Assembly (NCBI GenBank): GCA_030535355.1
Contig: JAUNIO010000032.1
Span: 1-35,258, forward strand
Reading direction: 5' to 3'
Length of the DNA: 35,258 bases
Source of the DNA: a bacterium
Lineage (GTDB): Bacteria > Vulcanimicrobiota > Xenobia > Xenobiales > Xenobiaceae
Part shown: positions 8,332-15,938 of the stretch, in pieces
Numbering within the stretch: position 1 is the stretch's first letter
How the letters are laid out: every line of letters starts with the position of its first letter
Program-made: the position numbers and the translations under genes
The notes under the pieces: generated by a model
What the model was told of the DNA's origin: nothing
Seen by the model: the letters and a program-made list of their open reading frames with translations, nothing else
The model's database searches: none

Positions 8332-10710
8332 ATGTTAGTTCCCTATAGTTGGCTAAAAGAATACGTGGATTTGCAGGAAAACGTTAATGAAGTGGCCGAA
8401 TTGCTGCAGCAGATCGGTATTCCGGTGGAGAATGTGGAGCGCCAGGGGCCGGAAGTTCACGGTGTGCTGACCTGTAAGATTAACAGCGTCGAGCCGCATC
8501 CCGATGCCGATCGCCTGCGCGTCTGCCAAGTGGAATTGGACAAGGGCCGTACTCTGCAGATAGTGACGGCAGCGTTTAATGTCCGCGCAGGGCAATTTAC
8601 GGCGGTGGCCACACACGGTTCGGTCTTAGCTGACGGCACAAAGATTAAAAAGAGCAAAATGCGCGGTGTAGTCTCTGAAGGTATGTTTTGTGGGGCCGAT
8701 TCGGTGGGCTACGATTTGAGTTTGGTGCCAGAAGAACTTCGCGAAGGGATATTGGACCTGCAAGTTCAGCTTCCCGATGCTCAGGAGATACCTTTGGGCC
8801 AGCCCATAGACGAGGTTTTGCCCATTAATGAAGACGTTTTGGTATTGGAATCTTTTGCTAACCGTCCCGATCAGCTGAGCATATTGGGAATTGCCAGAGA
8901 ATTGGCAGCTAAGCTGGAACGCCCTTTGCACATGCCTCCGGTGAGCGAAGCTAGTCATGAGCAGCCTGACAATGCAGGAAGTGTGGAGATTAAAGACACA
9001 GAGGCTTGCCCGCGCTATATAGCCCGTTATATCGACGACGTCACAATAGCTCCGGCACCTTCCTGGATGGTCCGCCGCTTAGAAGCCGCTGGTATGCGGG
9101 GCGTTAATAATGTGGTAGATATTACCAATTATGTCATGCTGGAAACAGGCCAGCCTTTGCACGCTTTTGACCGCGATCAGGTTGCTCGGGATACAATTGT
9201 GGTACGCCGCGCTCAGGCGGGGGAGAAATTGGACACTTTGGACGGGGAACAGCGCGAGCTGCCCGAGAACGCTATCGTTATCGCCGACCCTGAAAAAATT
9301 ATCGGTGTAGCCGGAGTCATGGGCGGCCTCAATAGTGAAATTACCGAGAATACCCGCCGTTTAGTTCTTGAATCGGCCAGCTTTGACTGCGGTTCGGTGC
9401 GCCGTGCTTCTCTGCGCTTAGGCCTGCGCACGGAATCCTCTAAACGTTTTGAAAAGGGGCTTAACATAGCCAGAGCGGATTTGGGCAGCCGCCGTGCCGC
9501 TTATCTGCTGGCCAAATATGCTGGCAAACTCGTGCCCGGCTGTGTTGAACAGGGAATTCCCACTCCGGAGCAGCAGAAGGTTCAGCTGCGCAGCGCTAAG
9601 GTAACCGCAGTGCTGGGCGTGGAAATACCACATGAAAAAACCGCGCATTATTTGCAGCTTTTGGGCTTTGGCGTTGAGGATAACGGCGAAGGTCTTTTGA
9701 CCGTGACTGTGCCAGACTATCGCCAGGATATTGCCGAGGAAGTCGATTTAATTGAAGAGATCGCCCGTTTTTACGGTTATGACAACCTGCCCAATACGCT
9801 GCCGGAGAATGGGCATAACAATGTGCCCAACAGCGATAACACCGATGACTTGATGCGTCGTCTAGCGGCGTATTTGGGGCTCACTGAGGTGATAACCCCT
9901 TCTCTGCACAGCCGAGAATTGGGGGAAAAGTACTTTGTCCCTGGTGAAACTCTGACGATTTTCAACCCGCTCAGCGAAGAGCAGCGCTGCCTGCGCACTT
10001 ATTTGTATCCTGCGCTTGGCGAAGTTGTGGTGCGCAACCACAATAACCGCAATGAAGATATGCGCATCTTTGAGATCAGCCGTGTCTATCTGCCCAAAGA
10101 GGATGGCACAGCTGACGAACAGCGCCATTTGGGTATAGCTTTGAGCTATGCCGGGGCGGATTTCTTCGCCCTTAAGGGCATTATCGAACATATCTCGGCC
10201 ATTGCTCACCGCGATTTTTCCTTTAAGCCGGTAGAACGCCCCTTCCTGCATCCCGGACGCAGTGCGGATATTGTTCTGGAAGATGGCACGGTTTTAGGCT
10301 GGATCGGTGAGCTGCATCCTCGTCTCTGGAATAGCCTGGAGATAGATAACCCACTTATTGCCGCGGAGCTGAATTTGGAGCTTATGCTCGATATGAAGGA
10401 CAGCGCTTATTTTGAGCCTTTTTCGACTTTACCCACAGTGGAGCGCGATTTAGCTTTCGTTGTAGATGAAAAGGTTTTGGCCGGTGATGTGGTGGCTGTT
10501 TTGCGCAAGATGGGCGGAAAATTAGTGCAAAGCGTGACCTGCTTTGACGTGTTCCGTTCGCTAGCTTTAGGGGCTGGCAAAAAGAGCCTGGCCTTCCGCA
10601 TGGTTTTGCAGTCTTTTGAGGCTACGCTTACCGATGCTGAGATTCAGAAAACAGTTAACCGCTGTATTAAGGCAGTTGAGCGCGAACTGGACGGCAAGCT
10701 GCGCGCTTAG
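8332..10710 (+). CDS. pheT: phenylalanine-tRNA ligase beta subunit
   Basis: PheT is the tRNA-binding and editing subunit paired with PheS. The 792 residues show the full bacterial domain order: B1 start (VPYSWLKEYVDL), the EMAP/YtpR-type OB tRNA-binding domain (about 40-150), the B3/B4 editing region (about 215-380, with VVDITNYVMLETGQPLHAFD), B5 (about 400-475), a catalytic-like core (about 490-680), and the C-terminal ferredoxin-like anticodon-binding domain (about 700-790, starting near FSTLPTVERDLAFVV). AAGGTGG precedes the ATG. It is likely one operon with pheS. Confidence 0.97.
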   Translation: MLVPYSWLKEYVDLQENVNEVAELLQQIGIPVENVERQGPEVHGVLTCKINSVEPHPDADRLRVCQVELDKGRTLQIVTAAFNVRAGQFTAVATHGSVLADGTKIKKSKMRGVVSEGMFCGADSVGYDLSLVPEELREGILDLQVQLPDAQEIPLGQPIDEVLPINEDVLVLESFANRPDQLSILGIARELAAKLERPLHMPPVSEASHEQPDNAGSVEIKDTEACPRYIARYIDDVTIAPAPSWMVRRLEAAGMRGVNNVVDITNYVMLETGQPLHAFDRDQVARDTIVVRRAQAGEKLDTLDGEQRELPENAIVIADPEKIIGVAGVMGGLNSEITENTRRLVLESASFDCGSVRRASLRLGLRTESSKRFEKGLNIARADLGSRRAAYLLAKYAGKLVPGCVEQGIPTPEQQKVQLRSAKVTAVLGVEIPHEKTAHYLQLLGFGVEDNGEGLLTVTVPDYRQDIAEEVDLIEEIARFYGYDNLPNTLPENGHNNVPNSDNTDDLMRRLAAYLGLTEVITPSLHSRELGEKYFVPGETLTIFNPLSEEQRCLRTYLYPALGEVVVRNHNNRNEDMRIFEISRVYLPKEDGTADEQRHLGIALSYAGADFFALKGIIEHISAIAHRDFSFKPVERPFLHPGRSADIVLEDGTVLGWIGELHPRLWNSLEIDNPLIAAELNLELMLDMKDSAYFEPFSTLPTVERDLAFVVDEKVLAGDVVAVLRKMGGKLVQSVTCFDVFRSLALGAGKKSLAFRMVLQSFEATLTDAEIQKTVNRCIKAVERELDGKLRA

Positions 10711-10715
10711 ACAGT

Positions 10716-10748
10716 TAGGGCAGGACTGACTAATTCAGTGCTGCCCTA
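10716..10748 (+). terminator. hairpin after pheT
   Basis: The arms TAGGGCAG (10716-10723) and CTGCCCTA (10741-10748) pair, and an inner ACTG/CAGT extends the stem. It begins 6 bp after the pheT stop. No T run follows, so it may be an RNA-processing or stability hairpin rather than an intrinsic terminator. Confidence 0.45.
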
Positions 10749-10799
10749 GACAGCCTCTTGACAGCGCTTAGCAATATTGATGCAGAGGAGAATACATCC

Positions 10800-11750
10800 A
10801 TGAAACAGGGTGCCAGATATATAGTTGCGCTTATGGCGGCAGCCGCTGTGTGGGGAGCTGCTCCTGATGCAGAAGCTAAACCCAAGGGTGAGATTACCGA
10901 AACTAAACCAGGTGTGAGCACAGTGATTGTCAGCAATCCTGCGCAGGCCCTGCAGGACGACATAGAGGTCAGCTCTTTGGTATTTTATCAAGAACTCAGG
11001 CTTTTAGAAGCTGGTCAGGCTGTAGAAGACTGTCTATATGGCCGCAGCTCTTTTGCTGCTGCTCAGAAAACAGTAGCCCAGTGCCGTCAGCAGGCTGAGA
11101 GCCTGAGCGGGGATTTGCAGCAGTACCAGCGCCTACATCCCAATGAATTGGCCCGAGTGGCTCTGCAGCTTTGGGAAAAACGGCGAGAAATATTGATTAA
11201 GATGGAAAAGCTGCTGCAGACCGGCAAAATTGAGCGTCCCGCTTTGCGGGCTTTCCAAGAACAGAACGGAGAAATGACCCGCCAAGTGATAGTTAAATGG
11301 CTGGGGGCTAAAGATAAGTGGGCGCAAGCTGGTATTCAGCTGCCTAAGTCGGCGGCGCGGCAGTATTACGAATGGCAGACTATAGCTATTCCTGCGCAGA
11401 AACAGATGTGTATTCATAGCCAGCATTTGCTGGAAATGTCATCAGCTTTAGCCAATGGCAAGAGATTCTCTCTGCAGGAAGCTCAAGCCATACAAACTTC
11501 TTTAGCTGAGTTGAAAAATTCTCTCAGTCAGCAAAAAGTGGCTAAGCCTCTGCAGGATGCGCATAGAGCGCTCATCAATGAAACATCTGCGTTGAGCCGT
11601 TTAACCGAAGCCATAATTATCTTAAATAAAGACCGCACTCCGGATGCTTCGGCGCGCGTCGAGCGCTGCAATAAGCAGCTGCGCCGCGCTTCTCTGCGCT
11701 CGGGACAGACGGCTTTGGAAGCCTTGAAATCCTGCCGCTCTAAGCAGTGA
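10800..11750 (+). CDS. secreted, mostly helical protein, function unknown
   Basis: From ATG 10800 (AGGAG about 10 nt upstream) the protein has 316 residues and a Sec-type signal peptide: Lys/Arg, a hydrophobic core ALMAAAAVWG, then a likely cut after DAEA. An ORF start at 10758 would place 14 polar residues before this signal and is unlikely. The mature part is rich in Gln, Leu, Ala and Lys with heptad-like stretches, so it is probably alpha-helical or coiled-coil and periplasmic. About six Cys are scattered through it. I recognise no family. It follows pheT by 89 bp with a hairpin between. Confidence 0.7.
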   Translation: MKQGARYIVALMAAAAVWGAAPDAEAKPKGEITETKPGVSTVIVSNPAQALQDDIEVSSLVFYQELRLLEAGQAVEDCLYGRSSFAAAQKTVAQCRQQAESLSGDLQQYQRLHPNELARVALQLWEKRREILIKMEKLLQTGKIERPALRAFQEQNGEMTRQVIVKWLGAKDKWAQAGIQLPKSAARQYYEWQTIAIPAQKQMCIHSQHLLEMSSALANGKRFSLQEAQAIQTSLAELKNSLSQQKVAKPLQDAHRALINETSALSRLTEAIIILNKDRTPDASARVERCNKQLRRASLRSGQTALEALKSCRSKQ

Positions 11751-11841
11751 TTATTCTGCTCAGCTCTTGCGGGATGGGACGGCGTTCGTCATGCGATTAA
11801 CGCGTCGCTAAACGCCGTAACAAGCATATTTGACAGTTACC

Positions 11842-12086
11842 TCATATCATTTAGTTAGCGATTAGCTAACTAGCGAACTGTCTGACTCCCCCTAAAGGAT
11901 GGGAGGGGGAGAAGTTGCGGATGCGACAGAGGGGGGTGCCCAAGACTGTTGGGGAATCGAGGTTTAGCTTGTGTTATGCTCTAGCTTATACGCAGGCATG
12001 AACGTGGCGATAATAGTATATGAATAACATTTCCAATGTCGTTGAGCCTTAAGTTAACGACATTGAGCCTTAACCAAATGACATTG
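11842..12086 (+). mobile_element. type 1 MITE-like element, copy B, with 10-bp target duplication
   Basis: The element starts TCATATCATTTAGTTAG and ends CCAAATGACATTG. It is flanked by a perfect 10-bp direct repeat, GACAGTTACC, at 11832-11841 and 12087-12096. It carries the whole set of family hairpins. Near its 3' end about 22 bp around TTAAGTTAACGACATTGAGCC are an extra partial duplication of the terminal hairpin. It lies in the 390-bp gap between two convergent genes. The left part of that gap also holds an ACGGCGTT/AACGCCGT inverted repeat (11779-11818). Confidence 0.87.
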
Positions 12087-12105
12087 GACAGTTACCCAAC
12101 GGATT

Positions 12106-12142
12106 AAGCAGCGCAGGCTGTGGGGGAGCCTGTTCTGCTTTT
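12106..12142 (+). terminator. intrinsic terminator
   Basis: The arms AAGCAGCGCAGGCT (12106-12119) and AGCCTGTTCTGCTT (12127-12140) pair except for two central positions, and a short T run follows. It would stop + strand transcripts coming through copy B. It touches the stop codon of the oppositely oriented TlpA-like gene. Confidence 0.65.
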
Positions 12143-12854
12143 ATAAGTTGGGCTGTTCTGTGCTATGGGGGGATGCTTCTGACTGAGAAATATTAAGTGA
12201 GCTGGATGAGCTTGAGCTGGGTGAGCTGGTGACTAGAGGGCTGGAGGATAAGGGGCTGGGCGCGGAAACGGCTTCGTTATCTTCGGGGCTGACCTCTTCG
12301 GTGGCGTAATTTTTTACGAGCTCTTCAATATCTTCATTCATCTCTTCGAAGGCTTCAAAGCCTTCGACTCGTTTGATGACAGTTCCGGCGCTGTCCATAT
12401 AATAGGTGGTGGGAATTGATTTCATCTGCAAAGCTTCGAAAAGAGTGCGGTTACCAGTGCCCATCTCGAAGGCGATTCCCATATTTTTTATAGCTTCGCT
12501 TAGTTCTTTGCTTGGCGTATCGTAGGCGATTACGATGATGCGCACCCCGCGGTCCGCGTAAGCCTGATGTAGTTTTATCAGTTCCTGAAGCTGAGCGTTA
12601 GAACCGTTAAAGCAAGAAGGACACCACAGAGAAAGCACGGTCAGACGGTATTTATTGGAGGGTATTAAGCTGATAGTTTGGCCTGCAGGCGAGGTTGCCG
12701 TCTGATTGAGCATAGATATGCCTACGCCTTTAATATATGGCAGGGTAGTGCTGGCGGGTATATCATCTCCTATAGCTCTGCCTTGGGGCTTGGGGGTACA
12801 GGCACCCAGCACCAGCAAAGCTATAGGCAGCACTAAATATTTAGCTATCTTCAT
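12141..12854 (-). CDS. TlpA/redoxin-like thioredoxin-fold lipoprotein
   Basis: The protein has 237 residues and a lipoprotein signal with lipobox VLGAC (Cys19). A thioredoxin-fold domain follows (about 45-175) with the redox pair W-C78-P-S-C81 and a later cis-Pro segment, SIPTTYY. Such proteins act as periplasmic thiol reductants or oxidants, often in cytochrome maturation or oxidative defence. The specific partner is unknown. The last 45 residues are a Ser/Pro-rich low-complexity tail with a run of seven Ser, unusual for the family. Its ATG overlaps the end of the upstream NFACT gene by 14 bp, so translation is probably coupled. Confidence 0.85.
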   Translation of the reverse strand: MKIAKYLVLPIALLVLGACTPKPQGRAIGDDIPASTTLPYIKGVGISMLNQTATSPAGQTISLIPSNKYRLTVLSLWCPSCFNGSNAQLQELIKLHQAYADRGVRIIVIAYDTPSKELSEAIKNMGIAFEMGTGNRTLFEALQMKSIPTTYYMDSAGTVIKRVEGFEAFEEMNEDIEELVKNYATEEVSPEDNEAVSAPSPLSSSPLVTSSPSSSSSSSLNISQSEASPHSTEQPNL

Positions 12855-14556
12855 GATGTTTTGTTTCCTCAGTGAGTCCTTCTATTATCGCATGAGGTGA
12901 AGCCACGATAGTTTTGATGACTTTAACTATTACCCGCCCGGGCTGACTTCCCTTTATCTTGTGCACATATTTGGCATCTGTGTAAATGACTTCGACGCGG
13001 TGATCCAATTTGGCATGGCTGTGTTTGGCCGCTAAATGGGCGGCTGCCGCAACTGTGTCCATATCTGGCTGCTTCCCTGCGGCTTTAATGATCACGTGAG
13101 CTCCCGGCACTTTTTGGGTGTGCAGCCAGACGTCACCCGCTACAGCGATTTTGGTGCTGATAGTGTCGTTTTGCCCTGGATTGCGCCCAACCAGGATAGT
13201 GAAGCCGCGATAGCTGAAAGTGCGCGGTCCCAAGGCCGGGGCGTTGATGCGTTTGCTGCGTTTGGCTGCCGCTTCTTGGGGAAAAAATTCCTGAGTCCAG
13301 ATAGCCTTAATTTCTTCCAATTCCTGAATAGTCTCTGCCTGCTGGGCTGCCAGTTCCATATCTGCTATAAAATCCAGCTCTTGAGCTATCTTGTCCATGG
13401 GCTCGAGCGCTGAAGTCTGCGCTCGTTTCAGGCGTTTGTACTCTTTAAAATAGCGCTGGGCATTGTCGCTGGCACTCAGATTAGGATCGAGTTTTACAGT
13501 AACCAGTTCGCCTTGGGCATTGTAAGCGTCAAGATGATCGGCACGGGGAGCGATCTGTCCCATATAGGCCAAGATAAGATTGCCATATTCCATCAGCTTT
13601 TCATTTTGCTGGGCTGCCCGCTGCTGCTCCCGCATTTTCTCCAGAGTGCTGGCGCGCTTGCGCTGCATTTTTGTGATTTGGCGCAGCAGTTCTGTGCGCA
13701 GTTCGTCTAAGCCGGGCAGCTTGCGCTCGGCGCTTAAAGCCTGGGAGATGCTGGCATAGCTCTCTTCGCTGTCCGATCCTAGTGACCAGGGAGAAACTTT
13801 TCCGTTCGCCAGCACGACGGGATCGTATGGGCCGCTGATCAGCCGCTGGCGCCAGATATTGAGGCTTTGCAGTATGAGATCGAGCTGGGCGAAGTTAAGC
13901 TCGGCATTGGGCTGTATAGCCACGGCCCGGCATATCGCTTCAGCTTGCCAGGGGGGGAGACCGAAAAGGCCGCGGGTCAGTGCCTGCAGTGCAGGCTGGC
14001 CCAAAACTTCTATCAGACCTTGGCGCAGCTCACTCATATCGGAGGCTAAGACGTCAGGCTGAGCGTAATCTTTTTGCGGCTGAAAACGCTGGCCTACAAT
14101 CCATAAGGCGGCTTTAGCGGGCTCGGGGAGCATTTTTCCCATAATGATTTGCTGATCGTTGAGCAGTACGGCGTTGTTGCGCCGGCCGCTCAATTCGAAG
14201 ACTACGGTGTTGCGGGCTGTTTGTAAATATACGGTGCGGGCTAAGCTGGGCTGTTCTATAGTTAGCAGGCGCTGTCCCTGCAGGTGCTTGCGCAGCTGCA
14301 TGACCAAAGGGGATGGCACTTGGGCGGGAGGCATGTCCTGTTCGGTGAGACGCAGACTGGTCTGTCCGTGGCCTAATTGCACGAGCAGGCGGTAAGTCTG
14401 TCCGGGCTGGCGGATTTGCCAAAGCAAATCGGTGCTGTTGAGATGGGAGATCTTTTGAATTATGCCGCCTGCCAGCAGGCCAGAGAGCTCTATAGTCAGT
14501 GCTTTAAGGGTGACTGCATCGATATTCATGCCGTTTTTATTTATATTATGCTGCAA
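12841..14556 (-). CDS. NFACT family protein (Rqc2/FbpA homologue)
   Basis: NFACT proteins bind 50S-peptidyl-tRNA complexes in ribosome quality control. In Gram-positives the same family is annotated as fibronectin-binding FbpA. The 571-residue frame shows NFACT-N (IDAVTLKALTIEL, RLTEQDMP region), a long central coiled coil (about 285-415) and the C-terminal NFACT-R domain with VGRNPGQNDTIST, DVWLHTQKVPGAHVII, and AAHLAAKHSHAK. The frame opens at TTG 14556, but AAGGAG is only 2 nt from it. Family N-termini fit ATG 14529 (MNIDAV), which lacks a good Shine-Dalgarno, so the start is uncertain. The TlpA-like gene overlaps its stop. Confidence 0.9.
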   Translation of the reverse strand: MQHNINKNGMNIDAVTLKALTIELSGLLAGGIIQKISHLNSTDLLWQIRQPGQTYRLLVQLGHGQTSLRLTEQDMPPAQVPSPLVMQLRKHLQGQRLLTIEQPSLARTVYLQTARNTVVFELSGRRNNAVLLNDQQIIMGKMLPEPAKAALWIVGQRFQPQKDYAQPDVLASDMSELRQGLIEVLGQPALQALTRGLFGLPPWQAEAICRAVAIQPNAELNFAQLDLILQSLNIWRQRLISGPYDPVVLANGKVSPWSLGSDSEESYASISQALSAERKLPGLDELRTELLRQITKMQRKRASTLEKMREQQRAAQQNEKLMEYGNLILAYMGQIAPRADHLDAYNAQGELVTVKLDPNLSASDNAQRYFKEYKRLKRAQTSALEPMDKIAQELDFIADMELAAQQAETIQELEEIKAIWTQEFFPQEAAAKRSKRINAPALGPRTFSYRGFTILVGRNPGQNDTISTKIAVAGDVWLHTQKVPGAHVIIKAAGKQPDMDTVAAAAHLAAKHSHAKLDHRVEVIYTDAKYVHKIKGSQPGRVIVKVIKTIVASPHAIIEGLTEETKHHEDS

Positions 14557-14579
14557 AACTCCTTGCCTAGCCTAGGCCC

Positions 14580-14676
14580 TAATATCATTTAGTTAGCGAT
14601 CAGCTAACTTGCGAACTATATGACTCCCCCTAAAGGATGGGAGGGGGGAGATGTCGCGGCTGTGACAGAGGGGGTG
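14580..14676 (+). mobile_element. type 1 MITE-like element, copy C, 3'-truncated
   Basis: The 5' terminal repeat TAATATCATTTAGTTAG, GTTAGC/GCTAAC, the CTCCCCC/GGGGG hairpin and the GTCGC/GTGAC segment match the other copies up to GAGGGGGTG. After that the similarity stops, and no right end or target duplication is visible. It lies between the divergent NFACT and Sel1 genes. The remaining 111 bp before the Sel1 gene include TATAAT at 14738-14743, a possible -10 box. Confidence 0.75.
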
Positions 14677-14787
14677 GGCCAACTGTTTTGCCATACATTG
14701 GCAATGAATAAAGGAAGAAGGCAGATAAGGTGGAAAATATAATATGGCAAGGATTATATCGGGTATCACTGGAGGTTAAATTAGAAT

Positions 14788-15309
14788 ATGTCTAAATTGT
14801 TTAATTGGCGCAATGCAGCCTTGTCTTTGGCTTTAATGGCTGCGTTTTCCTTAACGGCTTATGCAGAGAACCCTTCGAGTGCTGCTGATGCGCCGACCTT
14901 ATTGGCAGCTTCCAGCCAAGATGAAAAAATGGAACTTACCGACGAGGAATTTGACAATCTGCTGGATTTAGCTGAACAGGGAGATCCCGAAGCTTTAGGC
15001 CTGCTGGGAATACTGTATTACAGTGGTGAAGGCGTGAAGCAGGATTACGCAAAAGCTCTTAACTATCTCAATGAGGCTGCTGACGCTGGCAATACCGACG
15101 CTATGGTGATTTTAGCCGATATGTACGCTAACGGCAAAGGCGTGAAAACTGATATTAAAAAGGCTTTAGAGTATCTGACCAAGTCGGCTAAAGCCGGCAA
15201 TGAGCATGCTCAGCAGGCGATTAAGATGCTTCAGGAGATGGAAAAGAAATCTCAGCAAGAATATGGCAATGATTCTGCTGATGAGGATTATGGCGATTAC
15301 GAGGATTAG
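14788..15309 (+). CDS. secreted Sel1-repeat protein
   Basis: The protein has 173 residues, with a signal peptide ending AYA (cut after residue 26). Two clear Sel1 (TPR-like) repeats follow at about 62-97 (GDPEALGLLGILYYSGEGV) and 98-133 (GNTDAMVILADMYANGKGV), with a partial third at 134-150. The C-terminus is a very acidic tail of Asp, Glu, Tyr and Gly. Sel1 repeats are protein-interaction scaffolds, and the partner cannot be told from the context. GGAGG lies upstream of the ATG. The gene stands alone between two mobile repeats. Confidence 0.88.
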   Translation: MSKLFNWRNAALSLALMAAFSLTAYAENPSSAADAPTLLAASSQDEKMELTDEEFDNLLDLAEQGDPEALGLLGILYYSGEGVKQDYAKALNYLNEAADAGNTDAMVILADMYANGKGVKTDIKKALEYLTKSAKAGNEHAQQAIKMLQEMEKKSQQEYGNDSADEDYGDYED

Positions 15310-15390
15310 TTATAACCATGAACCGCTGATCATCAGCGTTTAATCTTTTGAACTCTGCCGAATAAAAACAAAATAATATGTTTTCACTTG

Positions 15391-15417
15391 GTGCCGATCT
15401 GCAATGCGAATCGGCAC
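15391..15417 (+). terminator. hairpin after the Sel1 gene
   Basis: A perfect 8-bp stem, GTGCCGAT/ATCGGCAC, with an 11-nt loop lies 82 bp after the stop codon. Only a weak T-rich stretch (TATGTTT) follows. It is the best terminator candidate for the Sel1 gene. The rest of the 629-bp gap before glgX is filled by the composite repeat described next. Confidence 0.5.
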
Positions 15418-15459
15418 TATGTTTAGCTGGCGTCAAACGAAAGTTTGCCGCTTTTTAAT

Positions 15460-15917
15460 CAGTCCTGTTAAGTTAGCGATCAGCTAACTTGCGAACTATC
15501 TGACTCCCCCTAAAGGATGCAATATCGTTTAGTTAAGCAAAGTCTAGCATCTGTACATGCAGTTAGATCAAGCGAATCATCACTTCGTTTAGCCCTCAGC
15601 CGCCTGGCTTTTTTGCGTCAGCTTCTGCCCGCTACGCTGCTTCGCTACGCTCAGATGCTGCGCTTAGCAGAACTGCCGCAACGCCAGGACGACGGAAGAC
15701 GGTGCAAATGATAACTTGTTCGCGAAACACTAACTAAATGACATTGCTAAAGGATGGGAGGGGGAGAAGTCGCGAATGCGACAGAGGGGGGCAAGACTGT
15801 TGGGGAATCGAGGTTTAGCTTGTGTCATGCTCTAGCTTATACACAGGCCTGAACGTGGCGATAGTTGTATATGAGTCAACATTCCCAATGTCATCGAGCC
15901 TTAACTAAATGACATTG
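15460..15917 (+). mobile_element. type 1 MITE-like element, copy D, split by a type 2 element
   Basis: Type 1 sequence runs from 15460 to 15519 and resumes at 15747. Without the 227-bp insert and its 10-bp duplication it is 221 bp, close to intact copy E (224 bp). The 5' terminal repeat has diverged (GTTAAGTTAGCG instead of CATTTAGTTAGCG). The right end TAACTAAATGACATTG is intact. The flanks GCTTTTTAAT (15450-15459) and GTTTTTTCAT (15918-15927) agree at 8 of 10 positions, as expected for an old target duplication. The right end lies 21 bp before the glgX start. Confidence 0.82.
15520..15746 (+). mobile_element. type 2 MITE-like element, copy 2, nested in type 1
   Basis: This 227-bp element begins CAATATCGTTTAGTTAAG and ends TAACTAAATGACATTG. 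It is flanked by a perfect 10-bp target duplication, CTAAAGGATG, at 15510-15519 and 15747-15756, made from type 1 sequence. The interior matches the reverse complement of 1164-1384 and has a long imperfect hairpin (TGCGTCAGCTTCTGC with GCAGAACTGCCGCA). A 64-codon open frame inside it (15517-15711) resembles no protein and is taken as chance. Confidence 0.88.
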
Positions 15918-15924
15918 GTTTTTT
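15885..15924 (+). terminator. terminator-like hairpin at the end of copy D, before glgX
   Basis: The arms CCAATGTCAT (15885-15894) and ATGACATTGG (15909-15918) form a perfect 10-bp stem, immediately followed by six T (15919-15924). The hairpin belongs to the mobile element and the T run to the host flank. It lies 15 bp before the glgX start codon. Confidence 0.5.
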
Positions 15925-15938
15925 CATGGGGGACCAAT

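Noticed and set aside
15517-15711. 64-codon open frame inside the type 2 element
   Set aside because: It lies wholly within the structured repeat, has no ribosome-binding site or recognisable protein pattern, and the matching frame is not kept in the copy at 1164-1384.
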